Source: Lyngbya aestuarii BL J
GTDB taxonomy: Bacteria; Cyanobacteriota; Cyanobacteriia; Cyanobacteriales; Microcoleaceae
Length of the DNA: 59,219 nucleotides
NCBI RefSeq assembly: GCF_000478195.2
Contig: NZ_AUZM01000040.1
Location: forward strand, 1-59,219
Direction: 5' to 3'
The position numbers were made by a program, and so were the translations under genes. Numbering within the stretch: position 1 is the stretch's first letter; the number at the start of each line of letters is the position of its first letter. Below are positions 8,473 to 18,385 of this stretch, piece after piece. Below the pieces are notes generated by a model. It made no database searches, was not told the origin of the DNA, and was given only the letters and a program-made list of their open reading frames with translations.

Positions 8473-11400
8473 CTATAGTTGATATTGCCAATCCTCTTGA
8501 AATAATGTGGTTAAAGCGTCTACCGTTAAAGGTTTAGCAATTAAGTAACCTTGAGCAAAGGGACATCCGATGTTTTTTAAGTATTCAAACTGCGTTCGGG
8601 TTTCAATTCCTTCTGCAATTACTTCTAGGTTTAACTTCGTTGCCAAAGTCATAATAATGTCTATAATTGCGCTATTTTCTCCCTGTTCTCCAATACAATT
8701 GACAAAAGATTGGTCAATTTTGATAGTATTTAACGGCAGTCTTTGTAAATAACTCAGAGAAGAATAACCCGTACCAAAATCATCGATACTGAGTTGAATA
8801 GAATGGGAGCGAATGTTAGAGAGTAGTGTAATAATATTTTCGACATCATCTAATAACATACTTTCAGTCAGTTCTAAAGTTAAAAGTTGGGGAGGAAAAT
8901 ATATCTCAGTTAAGGCTTGATTAATTTGTTCTATTAAAGTCGGTTCTCGTAGTTGTCGCCCGGAAAGATTGACACTGATTTTTAAATTTTGAGTATTTGG
9001 AAAGTGTTGATACCAAGTTTTCATCTGAGAACAAGCCGTTTTTAACACCCACATTCCCATCGGAACAATCAGTCCGGTTTCTTCAGCCACCGGGATAAAA
9101 TCAGACGGAGGAATTAAACCCTTTTGAGGATGTTGCCAACGAATTAACGCCTCCATTCCCGTGATTTTTCCCGTTTCTACAGAAACAATTGGCTGATAAT
9201 ATAAAATAAAATCTTTTTGGTCTAAAGCTTGACGTAAATCATTTTCTAAGTGTAAACGTTTGAGAGCTTGTAGATACATAGACGGATCAAAAATTTCATA
9301 GCGTTCTCCCCCTTTTGCTTTCGCTCGATACATGGCTGCATCTGCATCCCGCAACAAGTCAATTGCTTGGTGATAATCACTCGAACCATACACAATCCCA
9401 ATACTCGGTGTAATAAACACTTCTTGTTGATTTAATATAAATGGAGATTGGAGTTCTGTGATAATACGTTTAGCAATTTGAACTGCTTCATTAATATTGT
9501 CGATTTCTTCGAGTAAAATCACAAATTCATCACCGCCAAACCGAGCCGCCAGATCAACTTGGCGAATTAATCCCTGTAAGGTCTGAGCAACAGAGATCAA
9601 CAGTTCATCTCCGACGACATGACCTAGACTATCATTAATCACTTTAAACCGATCAAGATCTAAAAATAAAATCGCAAACTGAAAGTCTTGATAGCGTTTT
9701 AAACGTTGGAGAGCCAGTTCAATGCGATCAATCAATAGATGACGATTTGGTAATTCCGTCAGAGAGTCATGTAGAGCATCATATCTCAGTTGTTGTTCGA
9801 CTTGGACTCGATCTGTGACATCCCGAGAAGTGGTTTGTAGACGAACGACTTGACCCGTATCATCTAAAATGGGTGTAGTTAGGGTTTCTAGCCAGATATA
9901 GTCTCCTGATTTTTTTCGCATCCGATAGGTCATGGGGATGGATTGACCGATCAAAGCTGCCTGATGAGAAGTTTGAAAGATCTGATCGCAATCTTCGGGA
10001 TGAAAGAATGTATAAGGATCTTGTCCAATCAGTTCTTTGTCGTCATATCCGAGTAGAAGCTGACAAGAAGGACTCACATAGAGATATTGACCTTCTGCAT
10101 TGTGAATACAAACGAGATCACTCATATTTTCGGCCAATAACCGATAGCGTTCTTCGCTTTCGCGCAATGCCATTTCTGCTCGTTTGCGATCGCTGATATC
10201 GAGAATTAAACCTTCCCAAATCACATCACCATTGAGTCGTCGCTCGGGTTTTGCTAAGGTTTGTAGCCATTTTTGACAACCCGAGGGGGTGGTAATTCGC
10301 CATTCACAACTCCAGGGTTCTAGAGTCTCCGCAGACACCTGAAGCGATTCTTGCATTCTAGGTAAATCTTCGGGATGGATCAACTTCCAAAGAACTTTAA
10401 CATCTTGTTCGATTTCGTAGGATTCGATTTCCCAGAGTGTTCGGCTACCTGGACTCATATAAGTCACCGCATCAGAGCCATCAGCAGACAAGACGTAGCG
10501 ATAAATTACTCCCGGTAAATTCGCCGCTAGGTTTTGCAGACGCTTTTCGGCTTGTTTGAGGGCTGTTACCTCTATTATCATCGTGTCCCAAATCACATCA
10601 CCATTGGTTTGTTGTTCGGGTTTACCTGCACTTTGCACATATTTGTGAATACCGGAGGGCATGATAATTCGCCATTCATAAGACCAAGGTTCTAGGGTCT
10701 GAGCCGATAGCAATACTGATTGTTGCATACCGGGTAAATCGTCGGGATGTACGAGCTTCCAGAGAATTTCGGTATTGTGTTCAACTTCCCTGGCTTCAAT
10801 TTCCCAGAGTTTATAACAACCCGAATTCATATAAATAACTGAATCAGAACCATCGCTATGCAAAATATAGCGAAAAATCGCTCCGGGTATGTTGGCGGCT
10901 AGATTTTGAAAACGAGTTTCGGCTTGTTTGAGAGCGGTAATATTGGTTGCTGTTCCAATAATTTGAAAAATTCGCCCAGTGTCATTTTTTAAGGGTGCTA
11001 AACTCGTCAGCCACCAAAGATCTTGTCCGCGAAAGGGAAGAAATTCTTCGTAGGTGATTATGGTTTCTGTTTCTACGCAACGGCGATAGTTTTGTTCAAC
11101 TGCTTGGGCAATTTCTGGGGGAAGAATTTGGGCGGGGGTTTTTCCTTGTATTTCTGCGGTTGAAATTCCGGTTACTTGCTCATGAATGGGGTTCAGTCCA
11201 ACATATTTAAAAATTCCATTTTCTAAAACATTGAGAATAAAGATGCCATCTTGAGTATTATCATAAATTGTCTGTAAAAACTGTTCGTTTTCTTTTAAAG
11301 CAATTTGTGACTGTTTACGCTCGGTGATGTCTCGAAAGTAAACGGAAAGTCCGTCTTCGTCGGGATAGGCATGAACTTCATACCAACAATTAAAGGGAGG

Positions 11401-12216
11401 ATAAAAGGCTTCAAAATCAACGGTTTTATCTGTGTTTAAAGCTTGATGATATTTGTGGTAAAACAGAGTATTTACTGCTTCGGGATAAACTTCCCAAAGA
11501 TTTTTACCGATTAATTCTTCGTTGTCTTTACCGAGCAATGGCTCGGCTTGAGAGTTTAAGTAGGTAATCTTCCACTGACGATTTACTGCAAAAAAACCAT
11601 CACTAATTCGCTCTAAAATTTTCTCTATTTTTGTTTTTTCAGCCTGTTCGCGTGCGAGTAACTTTTCGCGTTTAAGTTCAGCTTGCTTACGTTCTGTAAT
11701 GTGAGTATTGGCAATGACACATTGACTGACTTGTTGCTGAGAGTCAAACAAGGGATAAAGACGGGAAATCGCAAAATGTAGGGTTTGATCTGCACCTCGA
11801 TAAGTAATTTCAACTCCACTAAATGACTTTTTTTCTTGAAAAACTTGGGTGAGAAGTGATTCAAGAGAAGATAAACTTTCATCAGCTAATAGGATTTTCC
11901 AAGACTGACCGATAATTTCTTGATGATAATGATAGTTTTGCTGACAAGCGACATTCCAAATTTTGATTTCACCTTGTTTATTGACTGAAAAGATTGGATT
12001 GGGAGATCTTTCGACAGTCTGACGATAGTCTTCAATTTCTGGTTTTATTGAGCGATCATCGCTCTGAAAATTAGACTTTTTGATTTTATAGATAAAGTAT
12101 ACTATGATGATTAGAATTGAGGAAGTTACTAAATAAGTTAAAGGATTAAAAAAAGTCAAAGTTGAGACAAAATGAACAGGTAAAAAATAATATTTTTTAG
12201 AAAACCAGTAATACAT
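8473..12216 (-). CDS. Membrane-anchored multi-PAS GGDEF/EAL protein (c-di-GMP turnover)
   Basis: 1247 residues. A single hydrophobic segment near residues 22-45 anchors it in the membrane. Six PAS-type sensor domains follow, at roughly 65-175, 195-300, 310-430, 430-553, 555-677 and 685-800. The fourth and fifth are close copies of each other. Next comes a diguanylate cyclase domain with an intact GGDEF (about residue 895), then a phosphodiesterase domain with an intact EAL (MEALIRW, about 1023), ESMLLDD, DDFGTGYSS and AEGIE. Both catalytic motifs are intact, so it could both make and break cyclic di-GMP, controlled by the PAS array. No haem or flavin ligand can be assigned by eye. Likely affects motility or biofilm, which is inference. 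Confidence 0.92.
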   Translation of the reverse strand: MYYWFSKKYYFLPVHFVSTLTFFNPLTYLVTSSILIIIVYFIYKIKKSNFQSDDRSIKPEIEDYRQTVERSPNPIFSVNKQGEIKIWNVACQQNYHYHQEIIGQSWKILLADESLSSLESLLTQVFQEKKSFSGVEITYRGADQTLHFAISRLYPLFDSQQQVSQCVIANTHITERKQAELKREKLLAREQAEKTKIEKILERISDGFFAVNRQWKITYLNSQAEPLLGKDNEELIGKNLWEVYPEAVNTLFYHKYHQALNTDKTVDFEAFYPPFNCWYEVHAYPDEDGLSVYFRDITERKQSQIALKENEQFLQTIYDNTQDGIFILNVLENGIFKYVGLNPIHEQVTGISTAEIQGKTPAQILPPEIAQAVEQNYRRCVETETIITYEEFLPFRGQDLWWLTSLAPLKNDTGRIFQIIGTATNITALKQAETRFQNLAANIPGAIFRYILHSDGSDSVIYMNSGCYKLWEIEAREVEHNTEILWKLVHPDDLPGMQQSVLLSAQTLEPWSYEWRIIMPSGIHKYVQSAGKPEQQTNGDVIWDTMIIEVTALKQAEKRLQNLAANLPGVIYRYVLSADGSDAVTYMSPGSRTLWEIESYEIEQDVKVLWKLIHPEDLPRMQESLQVSAETLEPWSCEWRITTPSGCQKWLQTLAKPERRLNGDVIWEGLILDISDRKRAEMALRESEERYRLLAENMSDLVCIHNAEGQYLYVSPSCQLLLGYDDKELIGQDPYTFFHPEDCDQIFQTSHQAALIGQSIPMTYRMRKKSGDYIWLETLTTPILDDTGQVVRLQTTSRDVTDRVQVEQQLRYDALHDSLTELPNRHLLIDRIELALQRLKRYQDFQFAILFLDLDRFKVINDSLGHVVGDELLISVAQTLQGLIRQVDLAARFGGDEFVILLEEIDNINEAVQIAKRIITELQSPFILNQQEVFITPSIGIVYGSSDYHQAIDLLRDADAAMYRAKAKGGERYEIFDPSMYLQALKRLHLENDLRQALDQKDFILYYQPIVSVETGKITGMEALIRWQHPQKGLIPPSDFIPVAEETGLIVPMGMWVLKTACSQMKTWYQHFPNTQNLKISVNLSGRQLREPTLIEQINQALTEIYFPPQLLTLELTESMLLDDVENIITLLSNIRSHSIQLSIDDFGTGYSSLSYLQRLPLNTIKIDQSFVNCIGEQGENSAIIDIIMTLATKLNLEVIAEGIETRTQFEYLKNIGCPFAQGYLIAKPLTVDALTTLFQEDWQYQL

Positions 12217-12328
12217 GGGTAACTTTCCTATGAATTCTTAGCTTTTGATTTAACTTTAACATTTTTTATGAAAAAGACATTAAAATTATTATGACTAATT
12301 TGTTGTCTTGAAAACATACTCCTAAATC

Positions 12329-13195
12329 TTAGACATAATCTGGAATCGGTAACGTGCGAACTTTAAGATCTTTGTAAAATTCTTCTTGAGTTAATTCGAC
12401 TTTAGATTGAGCCGACAACAATAATAATGCCCAGAATACTCCGACTCGTTCATTAGGTTGATGAACTAAATTGGCTTCATCATTATTGTCATCACTATCT
12501 TCGGAAGACAACTTAGGCGATAAGGCTTCAGGGGCAGTCGCATCTGACCATAACACTAAAAGCTGTTCTAAATCTAACCATTCTGCACTGAAATCTGACC
12601 ATTGATTACTAAGTAACTGTTCGAGTTTAGTTGCGGTTTCAGTTAAATTTTCTTGGTGTGCGAGTTCAGCGATCGCTTTTGCAGCTTGGGCTTTGGCTTG
12701 AGAACTGGTTTGACGACGCTTCGGACGTGCTTTTTGTTCGGCGATCGCAGTTGCCATTAATTGTAACTGATCAATCAATTCTTGCAAAGTCACGCGGCGT
12801 TTTTGGGGGACTTTACCAACAGTTCGTCGTCGAATTTGACGTTCTAGATTTTGGGGGCGTTGCAGCCCATTTAACCCATTTTCAGCATCGATAAATTCTT
12901 CTTCTACAATTATTTCTCCGTCTCCTTCTAAGGGATCAACCGACATTAAACTGTCAGCTTTCAATAAAACCAATATTGAAGCATACAAAAAAGCTTGACC
13001 CGACTGAGACAATTCGGTAAAATTTTGACTCGGAGAAGAATTTTGTTGAGGCGTGAGTTGACTCAAGTAGCGATCAATCACTTCAATCACTTGTACATCC
13101 CAAGGATCGATTTCTCCTCGCTTTGCCAAGTCGATTAACAGGGCGATTCCTTCGGAGAGTTTATTTAAAGCGTCTTGCGGTGTTTCGACAATCAT
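12329..13195 (-). CDS. scpA: Segregation and condensation protein A
   Basis: The kleisin subunit of the bacterial SMC-ScpAB complex, which organises and segregates the chromosome. The N-terminal signature LLIDLAKRGEIDPWDVQVIEV is intact, as is the C-terminal winged helix (FWALLLLSAQSKVELTQEEF). The acidic, low-complexity middle (near SSEDSDDNNDE) is a linker. The frame is open to an ATG at 13255, but the ATG at 13195 (MIVETPQDAL) matches the usual N-terminus better; neither has a strong Shine-Dalgarno sequence. It stands alone, divergent from the helicase gene; scpB is not in the window. Confidence 0.88.
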   Translation of the reverse strand: MIVETPQDALNKLSEGIALLIDLAKRGEIDPWDVQVIEVIDRYLSQLTPQQNSSPSQNFTELSQSGQAFLYASILVLLKADSLMSVDPLEGDGEIIVEEEFIDAENGLNGLQRPQNLERQIRRRTVGKVPQKRRVTLQELIDQLQLMATAIAEQKARPKRRQTSSQAKAQAAKAIAELAHQENLTETATKLEQLLSNQWSDFSAEWLDLEQLLVLWSDATAPEALSPKLSSEDSDDNNDEANLVHQPNERVGVFWALLLLSAQSKVELTQEEFYKDLKVRTLPIPDYV

Positions 13196-13475
13196 TGAAT
13201 TTCTAAGCGTTAAATGAGCGCGAATTTTTACAGTCACCCGTTTGATTGGGATCATTGATCAATTATCCGTGTTAATCCTGTCACCCAGAGTAACCCAGAG
13301 TAAACTAAACTTCTGGCTTCTGACCTCACAGCTTCTGACTTTGGCAATAGTTCACTTGACGACTGATAACAATTAACGATATTGTAATCAACTATAGACA
13401 TTTGGTAAAAGTTTATCCATTTTGTCACACCGAAAAAATCAACCCCCCTCAATATTCTGATAGTAGTCGCTAACC

Positions 13476-15860
13476 TTGACAGACGATTTTGATTCAGACT
13501 TGAATTCACCTTCTAGCTCGACGCAAACCCTCCATCCGGCGTCAGTTTCATTGACTTTGACCGGGAATGACTCAAAAGCGATCCCGGCCTCTAGAGAAGC
13601 AGCATTGCAGGAAATTCGTGACGGTTTGCGCCCAGGACAACAACAAATGGCAGACTGGGAAGGCGGGCCTTTAGCGGTGTCGGCAGTTCCAGGGGCGGGA
13701 AAGTCTACCGGAATGGCATCTGCTGCGGCTATTGCGATCGCCCGTTATCATCTTAATACTCATCGTCAGTTAGTGGTAGTGACGTTTACTCGGGCAGCAG
13801 CAGCGAATATTCGGTCTAAAATTAATGAAAAACTGAAAAATCTGGGTTTACCGATGGGCGGTTTTTTGGTCTATACGTTACACGCCCTGGCTTTGAATAT
13901 CGCCCGCCAACATCCAGAATTATCGGGTTTAGATTTAGAAAACTCCACGCTAATTTTACCGACTCCGAGTAATCGTTTAACCCGAACTTGTGTAGAATTG
14001 TGGATTAATAATTATCCTCGCCACTATCAGCGCTTAATTGAAGGAATGCAGTTTGATGGGGAAGAAACCGAACGGTTGCGGCGTCAATCTGTGTTGAGAA
14101 CAGAAGTGTTACCAGACTTGTCTTGGAAGGTGATTCAAGAGGCAAAAAGTTCAGGTTTAAAACCTTCGGATTTACGAGATTTAGCGACAATTATTCCTGA
14201 TGAATATGAGATTTTAGCGATCGCTGCGGGATTGTATGAAAATTACGAGAAATTGCTAAAAGAACGTCAGTTAATGGATTATGACGAGATGATTTTAGCC
14301 GCCTTGCGGGTTCTCAAAAATGATCGGGTTCGTCAGCAATGGCAACAGCGAGTCTTTGCGGTGTTTGAAGATGAAGCCCAAGATTCGACCCCTTTACAAA
14401 CCGAGTTACTCAAAATTTTAGCAACAGATTCAACTTCAGACAATATTTTAAATTTAGTTAGAGTTGGTGATCCCAATCAAGCGATTAATTCGACGTTTAC
14501 TCCGGCTGATCCGATTTATTTTCGTGACTTTTGTAAAGACTGTAAAAATCAAGACCGTTTGGCAACCATGGATCAAGCGGGGCGGAGTTCACAGATTATT
14601 ATTGATGCGGCTAATTTTGTGTTAAAATGGGTGAATAATTCTCAGTTAGCCGGAAGCGAAAAGCCCTTTCGAGAACAAGAAATTCATCCGGTTTCCGAAG
14701 GCGATCCCCAATATCCCAATCCGGCGGCGACGGGTTTGGGGTTGGAACTCTATCGACCTGTTGATGTTTATCAGACTGTAGAATTAATTGCCGAGCGAGT
14801 GATTCAATTAATTCAAGACAATCCCGAGGGTAAATTTGCAATTTTAGTCCGGGAAAATAAACAAGGGGAATTTATTTCTAATTTGTTGACTCGTCCTGAT
14901 GAATTTAATTTTAAAGTTGATTTAAGAGAATATCCGATTAAAATTTATGATGCGTCTTTAGCCGCCCGAAATTCGCGTATTCCGGCTGAAATATTATCAT
15001 TATTACAGTTTATTGATCGTCCTCATTCTCCAGATTATCTCAAAGCTGCGTTAAAAGTCTTTAGCGATCGCCAATTAATTCCCAATCAAGATTTTAACGC
15101 TTTAGTGATTCAACCGGAAGAATTTCTTTATCCTAGCCCCCTGGAGAGTTCGCCCTCTGATCAGGTGCGAAAATGTCGGCTTTTTTGTCGGGGTTTGTTA
15201 CAAGCCCGTTTAGAGTTAGCCCCGTTTCAACTGATCTCATTTTTAGCATTAACCTTGCAATACGAACGCAGCGAGTTGGCAACGGCTGATAAATTAGCCG
15301 AAAGAATTGTCAAACAAACTGCGGGCAATAATTCAATTCCAGCTATTGTTAACGTGTTGAATGAAATTGTTAGTTCCGAACGATTTGAAACCGTTGATAT
15401 AGACGAAAATAAACAAAATGAGAGCGTCTATACCCGCAAAGGTCAACTGACAATTATTACCATGCACAAAGCCAAAGGTTTAGACTGGGATTATGTGTTT
15501 TTACCGTTTTTACATGAACAAACAATTCCGGGAGGTTTGCGAGTTTTACCTCAAAGTCGCTTCTTAGGAGAGTTTACTCTATCAGAAGTCGCACGGGCGC
15601 AAATTCGGGCTTATTTGCATCAACAAAATCCCTTACCCAATGTAACGCAAGCTTGGGAACAAGCAGGCTATTTAAAAACAGCAGAAGAATACCGTTTATT
15701 GTATGTCGCAATGACAAGGGCAAAACAGTTATTGTGGATGTCGGCAGCGCGTCAAGCCCCTTTTTCTTGGCATAAACCTGAGAATTTACAAGCCCAAAAA
15801 CCTTGTCCGATTTTACCCGCTTTAAAAGAACGTTTTCCTGATTATTTTAAATCCTGTTAA
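13476..15860 (+). CDS. UvrD/Rep-family ATP-dependent DNA helicase
   Basis: About 794 residues. Superfamily 1A motifs are in order: Walker A VPGAGKST, Ia TFTRAAAANI, II DEAQDS, III VGDPNQAI, IV-like QAGRSSQ, V TMHKAKGLDWD and VI LLYVAMTRAK. Such 3'-5' helicases act in repair and replication restart. No nuclease domain is evident at the C-terminus. The start is uncertain: the only early options are TTG codons (13476, 13500), and no ATG appears before the helicase core (MADWEGG). The spacer to scpA holds a tandem ACCCAGAGTA repeat near 13281. Confidence 0.9.
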   Translation: MTDDFDSDLNSPSSSTQTLHPASVSLTLTGNDSKAIPASREAALQEIRDGLRPGQQQMADWEGGPLAVSAVPGAGKSTGMASAAAIAIARYHLNTHRQLVVVTFTRAAAANIRSKINEKLKNLGLPMGGFLVYTLHALALNIARQHPELSGLDLENSTLILPTPSNRLTRTCVELWINNYPRHYQRLIEGMQFDGEETERLRRQSVLRTEVLPDLSWKVIQEAKSSGLKPSDLRDLATIIPDEYEILAIAAGLYENYEKLLKERQLMDYDEMILAALRVLKNDRVRQQWQQRVFAVFEDEAQDSTPLQTELLKILATDSTSDNILNLVRVGDPNQAINSTFTPADPIYFRDFCKDCKNQDRLATMDQAGRSSQIIIDAANFVLKWVNNSQLAGSEKPFREQEIHPVSEGDPQYPNPAATGLGLELYRPVDVYQTVELIAERVIQLIQDNPEGKFAILVRENKQGEFISNLLTRPDEFNFKVDLREYPIKIYDASLAARNSRIPAEILSLLQFIDRPHSPDYLKAALKVFSDRQLIPNQDFNALVIQPEEFLYPSPLESSPSDQVRKCRLFCRGLLQARLELAPFQLISFLALTLQYERSELATADKLAERIVKQTAGNNSIPAIVNVLNEIVSSERFETVDIDENKQNESVYTRKGQLTIITMHKAKGLDWDYVFLPFLHEQTIPGGLRVLPQSRFLGEFTLSEVARAQIRAYLHQQNPLPNVTQAWEQAGYLKTAEEYRLLYVAMTRAKQLLWMSAARQAPFSWHKPENLQAQKPCPILPALKERFPDYFKSC

Positions 15861-15937
15861 ATATAGAAGTGTATAACTTTAATAAAAAGGTTATAAAACA
15901 GGAATATATTGACTCTACAACGTTTCTTTTAGAGTAA

Positions 15938-15946
15938 TGCTATAAT
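15938..15946 (+). promoter_or_regulatory. Extended -10 promoter of the Uma2 gene
   Basis: TGCTATAAT, an extended -10 element, lies 31 bases before the ATG. No good -35 is present at the right spacing, which is usual for extended -10 promoters. Confidence 0.45.
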
Positions 15947-15977
15947 ACAAAAAAACAAATTTTAATTATTTTAAGTG

Positions 15978-16550
15978 ATGGTTTCTCGTTTACAAGAGTC
16001 TTATACTATTTCTCACAAAGATTATCTCGAAGGCGAAAAAGTTAGCCAGATCAAACATGAATATATTCGCGGAGAAGTTTATGCAATGGCAGGCGGAAGT
16101 GATGCCCATGAAACGATTGCGGGTAACTTATTTGTTTTACTTAGAAATCATGTTCGGGGTCAGGGTTGTCGTGCCTATATCGGCAATATGAAAGTCCAAA
16201 TTGAAGCAGCCGATGTTTATTATTATCCCGATTTATTTGTAACTTGTGATTCTCGCGATCAAAATCCTGATGATTTCAAAAAATACCCTCGTTTAATTGT
16301 GGAAGTGTTATCGCCGAGTACAGAAGCCTTTAACCGAGGGAATAAATTTGCAGATTATCGACAAATTGAAACCTTAGAAGAATATATTTTAATTAGTCAA
16401 GATCAGATTAATGTTGAATGTTTTCGCCGCAATGAACAAGGGTTTTGGGTTCTTTATCCCTACAACGCAGAAGACGAACTCGAACTCTCCTCAATTGGCT
16501 TTAAATGCGCTATTCGTGAACTCTATGAGGATGTATTGGGGTTCAGCTAA
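15978..16550 (+). CDS. Uma2 family (DUF820) putative endonuclease
   Basis: 190 residues of a PD-(D/E)XK-fold family that is greatly expanded in cyanobacteria. The core is visible: HEYIRGEVYAMAGG, YYYPDLFVTCD with the first acidic residue, LIVEVLSPST with the Glu, and the following DYRQIETLEEYILI. These are the usual active-site positions. The family is annotated as endonuclease-like, but no physiological substrate is known. ATG at 15978 is preferred to the adjoining GTG at 15975. It is a single-gene unit behind an extended -10 promoter. Confidence 0.88.
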   Translation: MVSRLQESYTISHKDYLEGEKVSQIKHEYIRGEVYAMAGGSDAHETIAGNLFVLLRNHVRGQGCRAYIGNMKVQIEAADVYYYPDLFVTCDSRDQNPDDFKKYPRLIVEVLSPSTEAFNRGNKFADYRQIETLEEYILISQDQINVECFRRNEQGFWVLYPYNAEDELELSSIGFKCAIRELYEDVLGFS

Positions 16551-16623
16551 GTTGTGAGCTTGATCTTCTTAGAGAATAAACACGCTATGATAATAAACTG
16601 AAGATTAAGAAATGTAAAGAGCT

Positions 16624-17244
16624 TTGACTGCTAGCTTAAAATCAACTGACCCGATTCAACAGCCAACCGCTTGGCACCGTCTCCGTACCCACTGGGAGGG
16701 CGGAGAAGAAAAAGTTCGTCAGGGTTTACCCCATAGCCAACTGTCTCCCGCGTGGCAAATTTTGTTACTAGGCGATGGTTCTCCGACTCGTCACTTACAA
16801 CTGTTAACGACCGAACCGACAGAGGTAGATGTGATTGATATGTCGCCTGTGGGGATAGATAGAGATAGCGCCCCGGATGCGATTGAATTAGTACCCGGGC
16901 CACGACTACGACGACAAGTTTGGTTAAAAACCGCTTCAGGACAACGACTGGCTTATGCGGCGTCTTGGTGGGAAGCGAGTCATGTTGATGAGTATTTACA
17001 AAACCGTTCCTTGCCAATTTGGGCGAGTTTAGCCCGTCTGAGAACAGAGTTATACCGGGATGTACAGGGATTATATTATGGGGAGTCGAAGGCTTTAGAA
17101 TTAGCTTTTGGACAAGAGGGGCCGTTTTGGGGGCGTCATTATTTATTTTGGCATCAGGGTAAACCGTTGACGCTCATTTATGAGGTATTTTCGCCTTATT
17201 TAACTCAATATTTAGGGCCGATGCAAGGGGTTATTAAACAGTGA
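16624..17244 (+). CDS. ubiC: Chorismate lyase, Ycf21 type
   Basis: 206 residues. In cyanobacteria this protein splits chorismate to 4-hydroxybenzoate and pyruvate, the first committed step to the plastoquinone ring. Family-specific stretches are clear: EVDVIDMSPVG, LVPGPRLRRQVWL (with the substrate-binding Arg), AASWWEASHVDEYL, and LIYEVFSPYL with the conserved Glu. The same protein is encoded in some algal plastids as Ycf21. The only fitting start is a TTG at 16624, with AAAGAG a few bases upstream. The flanking spacers contain short repeats; no operon partner is evident. Confidence 0.88.
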   Translation: MTASLKSTDPIQQPTAWHRLRTHWEGGEEKVRQGLPHSQLSPAWQILLLGDGSPTRHLQLLTTEPTEVDVIDMSPVGIDRDSAPDAIELVPGPRLRRQVWLKTASGQRLAYAASWWEASHVDEYLQNRSLPIWASLARLRTELYRDVQGLYYGESKALELAFGQEGPFWGRHYLFWHQGKPLTLIYEVFSPYLTQYLGPMQGVIKQ

Positions 17245-17284
17245 AAACAGTTAACAGTTAACAGTGACCAGTTTTTTGCCTTTT

Positions 17285-17314
17285 GCAAGAGCGCCTGTTG
17301 CAAGAGCGCCTCTT
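17285..17314. repeat. Tandem 15-bp repeat between ubiC and prmA
   Basis: GCAAGAGCGCCTGTT is followed at once by GCAAGAGCGCCTCTT, inside the spacer between two convergent genes. It is preceded by a doubled GTTAACA word. It looks like simple slippage or a repeat remnant. Confidence 0.8.
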
Positions 17315-17334
17315 GACTTTTGCCTCTTGCCTAT

Positions 17335-18225
17335 TTAAGACCGTCGAATGTTAAAACAACACCAGTCTTGGCGTTTCCAAAGTGTTGCGACTATCCACCC
17401 ATGTTGTTCGAGAGTATCGGCAATGGGTTTAGCTTGGTCGAGTAAAATTCCACTGAGAATTCCCCAGGTTGTCGGTTTAGTAATCACAGTAAATTTAGGA
17501 ATTAAATCAATAATGACTTCTGCTAAAATATTGCAAAGAATGCCATCAACTGGCTCATTTGCTAACTGAATAATTTCTTCTATTCCTCCCTGTTCTACTT
17601 TCATTTGTGTAGAAGAAAGATTGTTTAGTTTACGATTCTGACGAGCCGAACGTACTGCCATGGGATCAATATCAACCGCGTAGGCTTGAGTCGCCCCCAA
17701 TAGTAACGCCCCAATCGATAATATCCCAGAACCACAGCCAACATCTGCGACAACCAAATTTTCAGGTTTGATACTCAACCGCATTTCAATTGATTCTAGA
17801 CAAAGCTGAGTAGTCGCATGAGCGCCTGTCCCGAAAGCAACACCCGGATCAAGATGTAATAAAATCCGATCAGACTCAGCAGGTGTTTCTAGCCAAGCCG
17901 GATAAATCAAGAAATAATCACCAATCTTTGTCGGTTCCCAATGTTTTTTCCAGCTACTCGCCCAGTCTTGTTCATCAATCAATTTCCATTGAACAACGGG
18001 AAGGCTCGTCTCCATACAAAGCGCATCTTGACGTAGCCATAAGGAAAGTGCGGCTAAATCTAATAAATGAGCTTTTTCTTCAGGAAGATAAGCTGAAACT
18101 AGGCAGGAATTGTTTTGATTCTGACTCGCTGTTCCTCGACAGCCAAAACTCTCCAGACGCCAGAAGACAGATTCTTCTAACACGGGATCGCATAGAACTT
18201 GAATTTCCCACCAGCTATGTATCAT
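17335..18225 (-). CDS. prmA: Ribosomal protein L11 methyltransferase
   Basis: 296 residues. Transfers methyl groups from S-adenosylmethionine to ribosomal protein L11. The Rossmann motif I is [13 protein letters not shown], followed by the acidic DIDPMAV and the NILAEVI catalytic region; upstream is [15 protein letters not shown], diagnostic for PrmA. I chose the ATG at 18225 (MIHSWWEIQ), which has AGGA just upstream, over the longer frame from 18279. It lies about 160 bases downstream of serA on the same strand; this serA-prmA order is also found in Synechocystis. Confidence 0.93.
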   Translation of the reverse strand: MIHSWWEIQVLCDPVLEESVFWRLESFGCRGTASQNQNNSCLVSAYLPEEKAHLLDLAALSLWLRQDALCMETSLPVVQWKLIDEQDWASSWKKHWEPTKIGDYFLIYPAWLETPAESDRILLHLDPGVAFGTGAHATTQLCLESIEMRLSIKPENLVVADVGCGSGILSIGALLLGATQAYAVDIDPMAVRSARQNRKLNNLSSTQMKVEQGGIEEIIQLANEPVDGILCNILAEVIIDLIPKFTVITKPTTWGILSGILLDQAKPIADTLEQHGWIVATLWKRQDWCCFNIRRS

Positions 18226-18385
18226 GTCAATCCTGCAAAATTCGGAATTCGGAATTTGTGATGGCTTGTCGTCAGACATCCATATAGAGTCACCCTGAGC
18301 CTTTTTACCATTGTCCAGTAGAAGCTCAGGAGAACCCCCCGATCACACCTTCCGAACTCCGAATAATTTTTACTGCCAATGTAAC

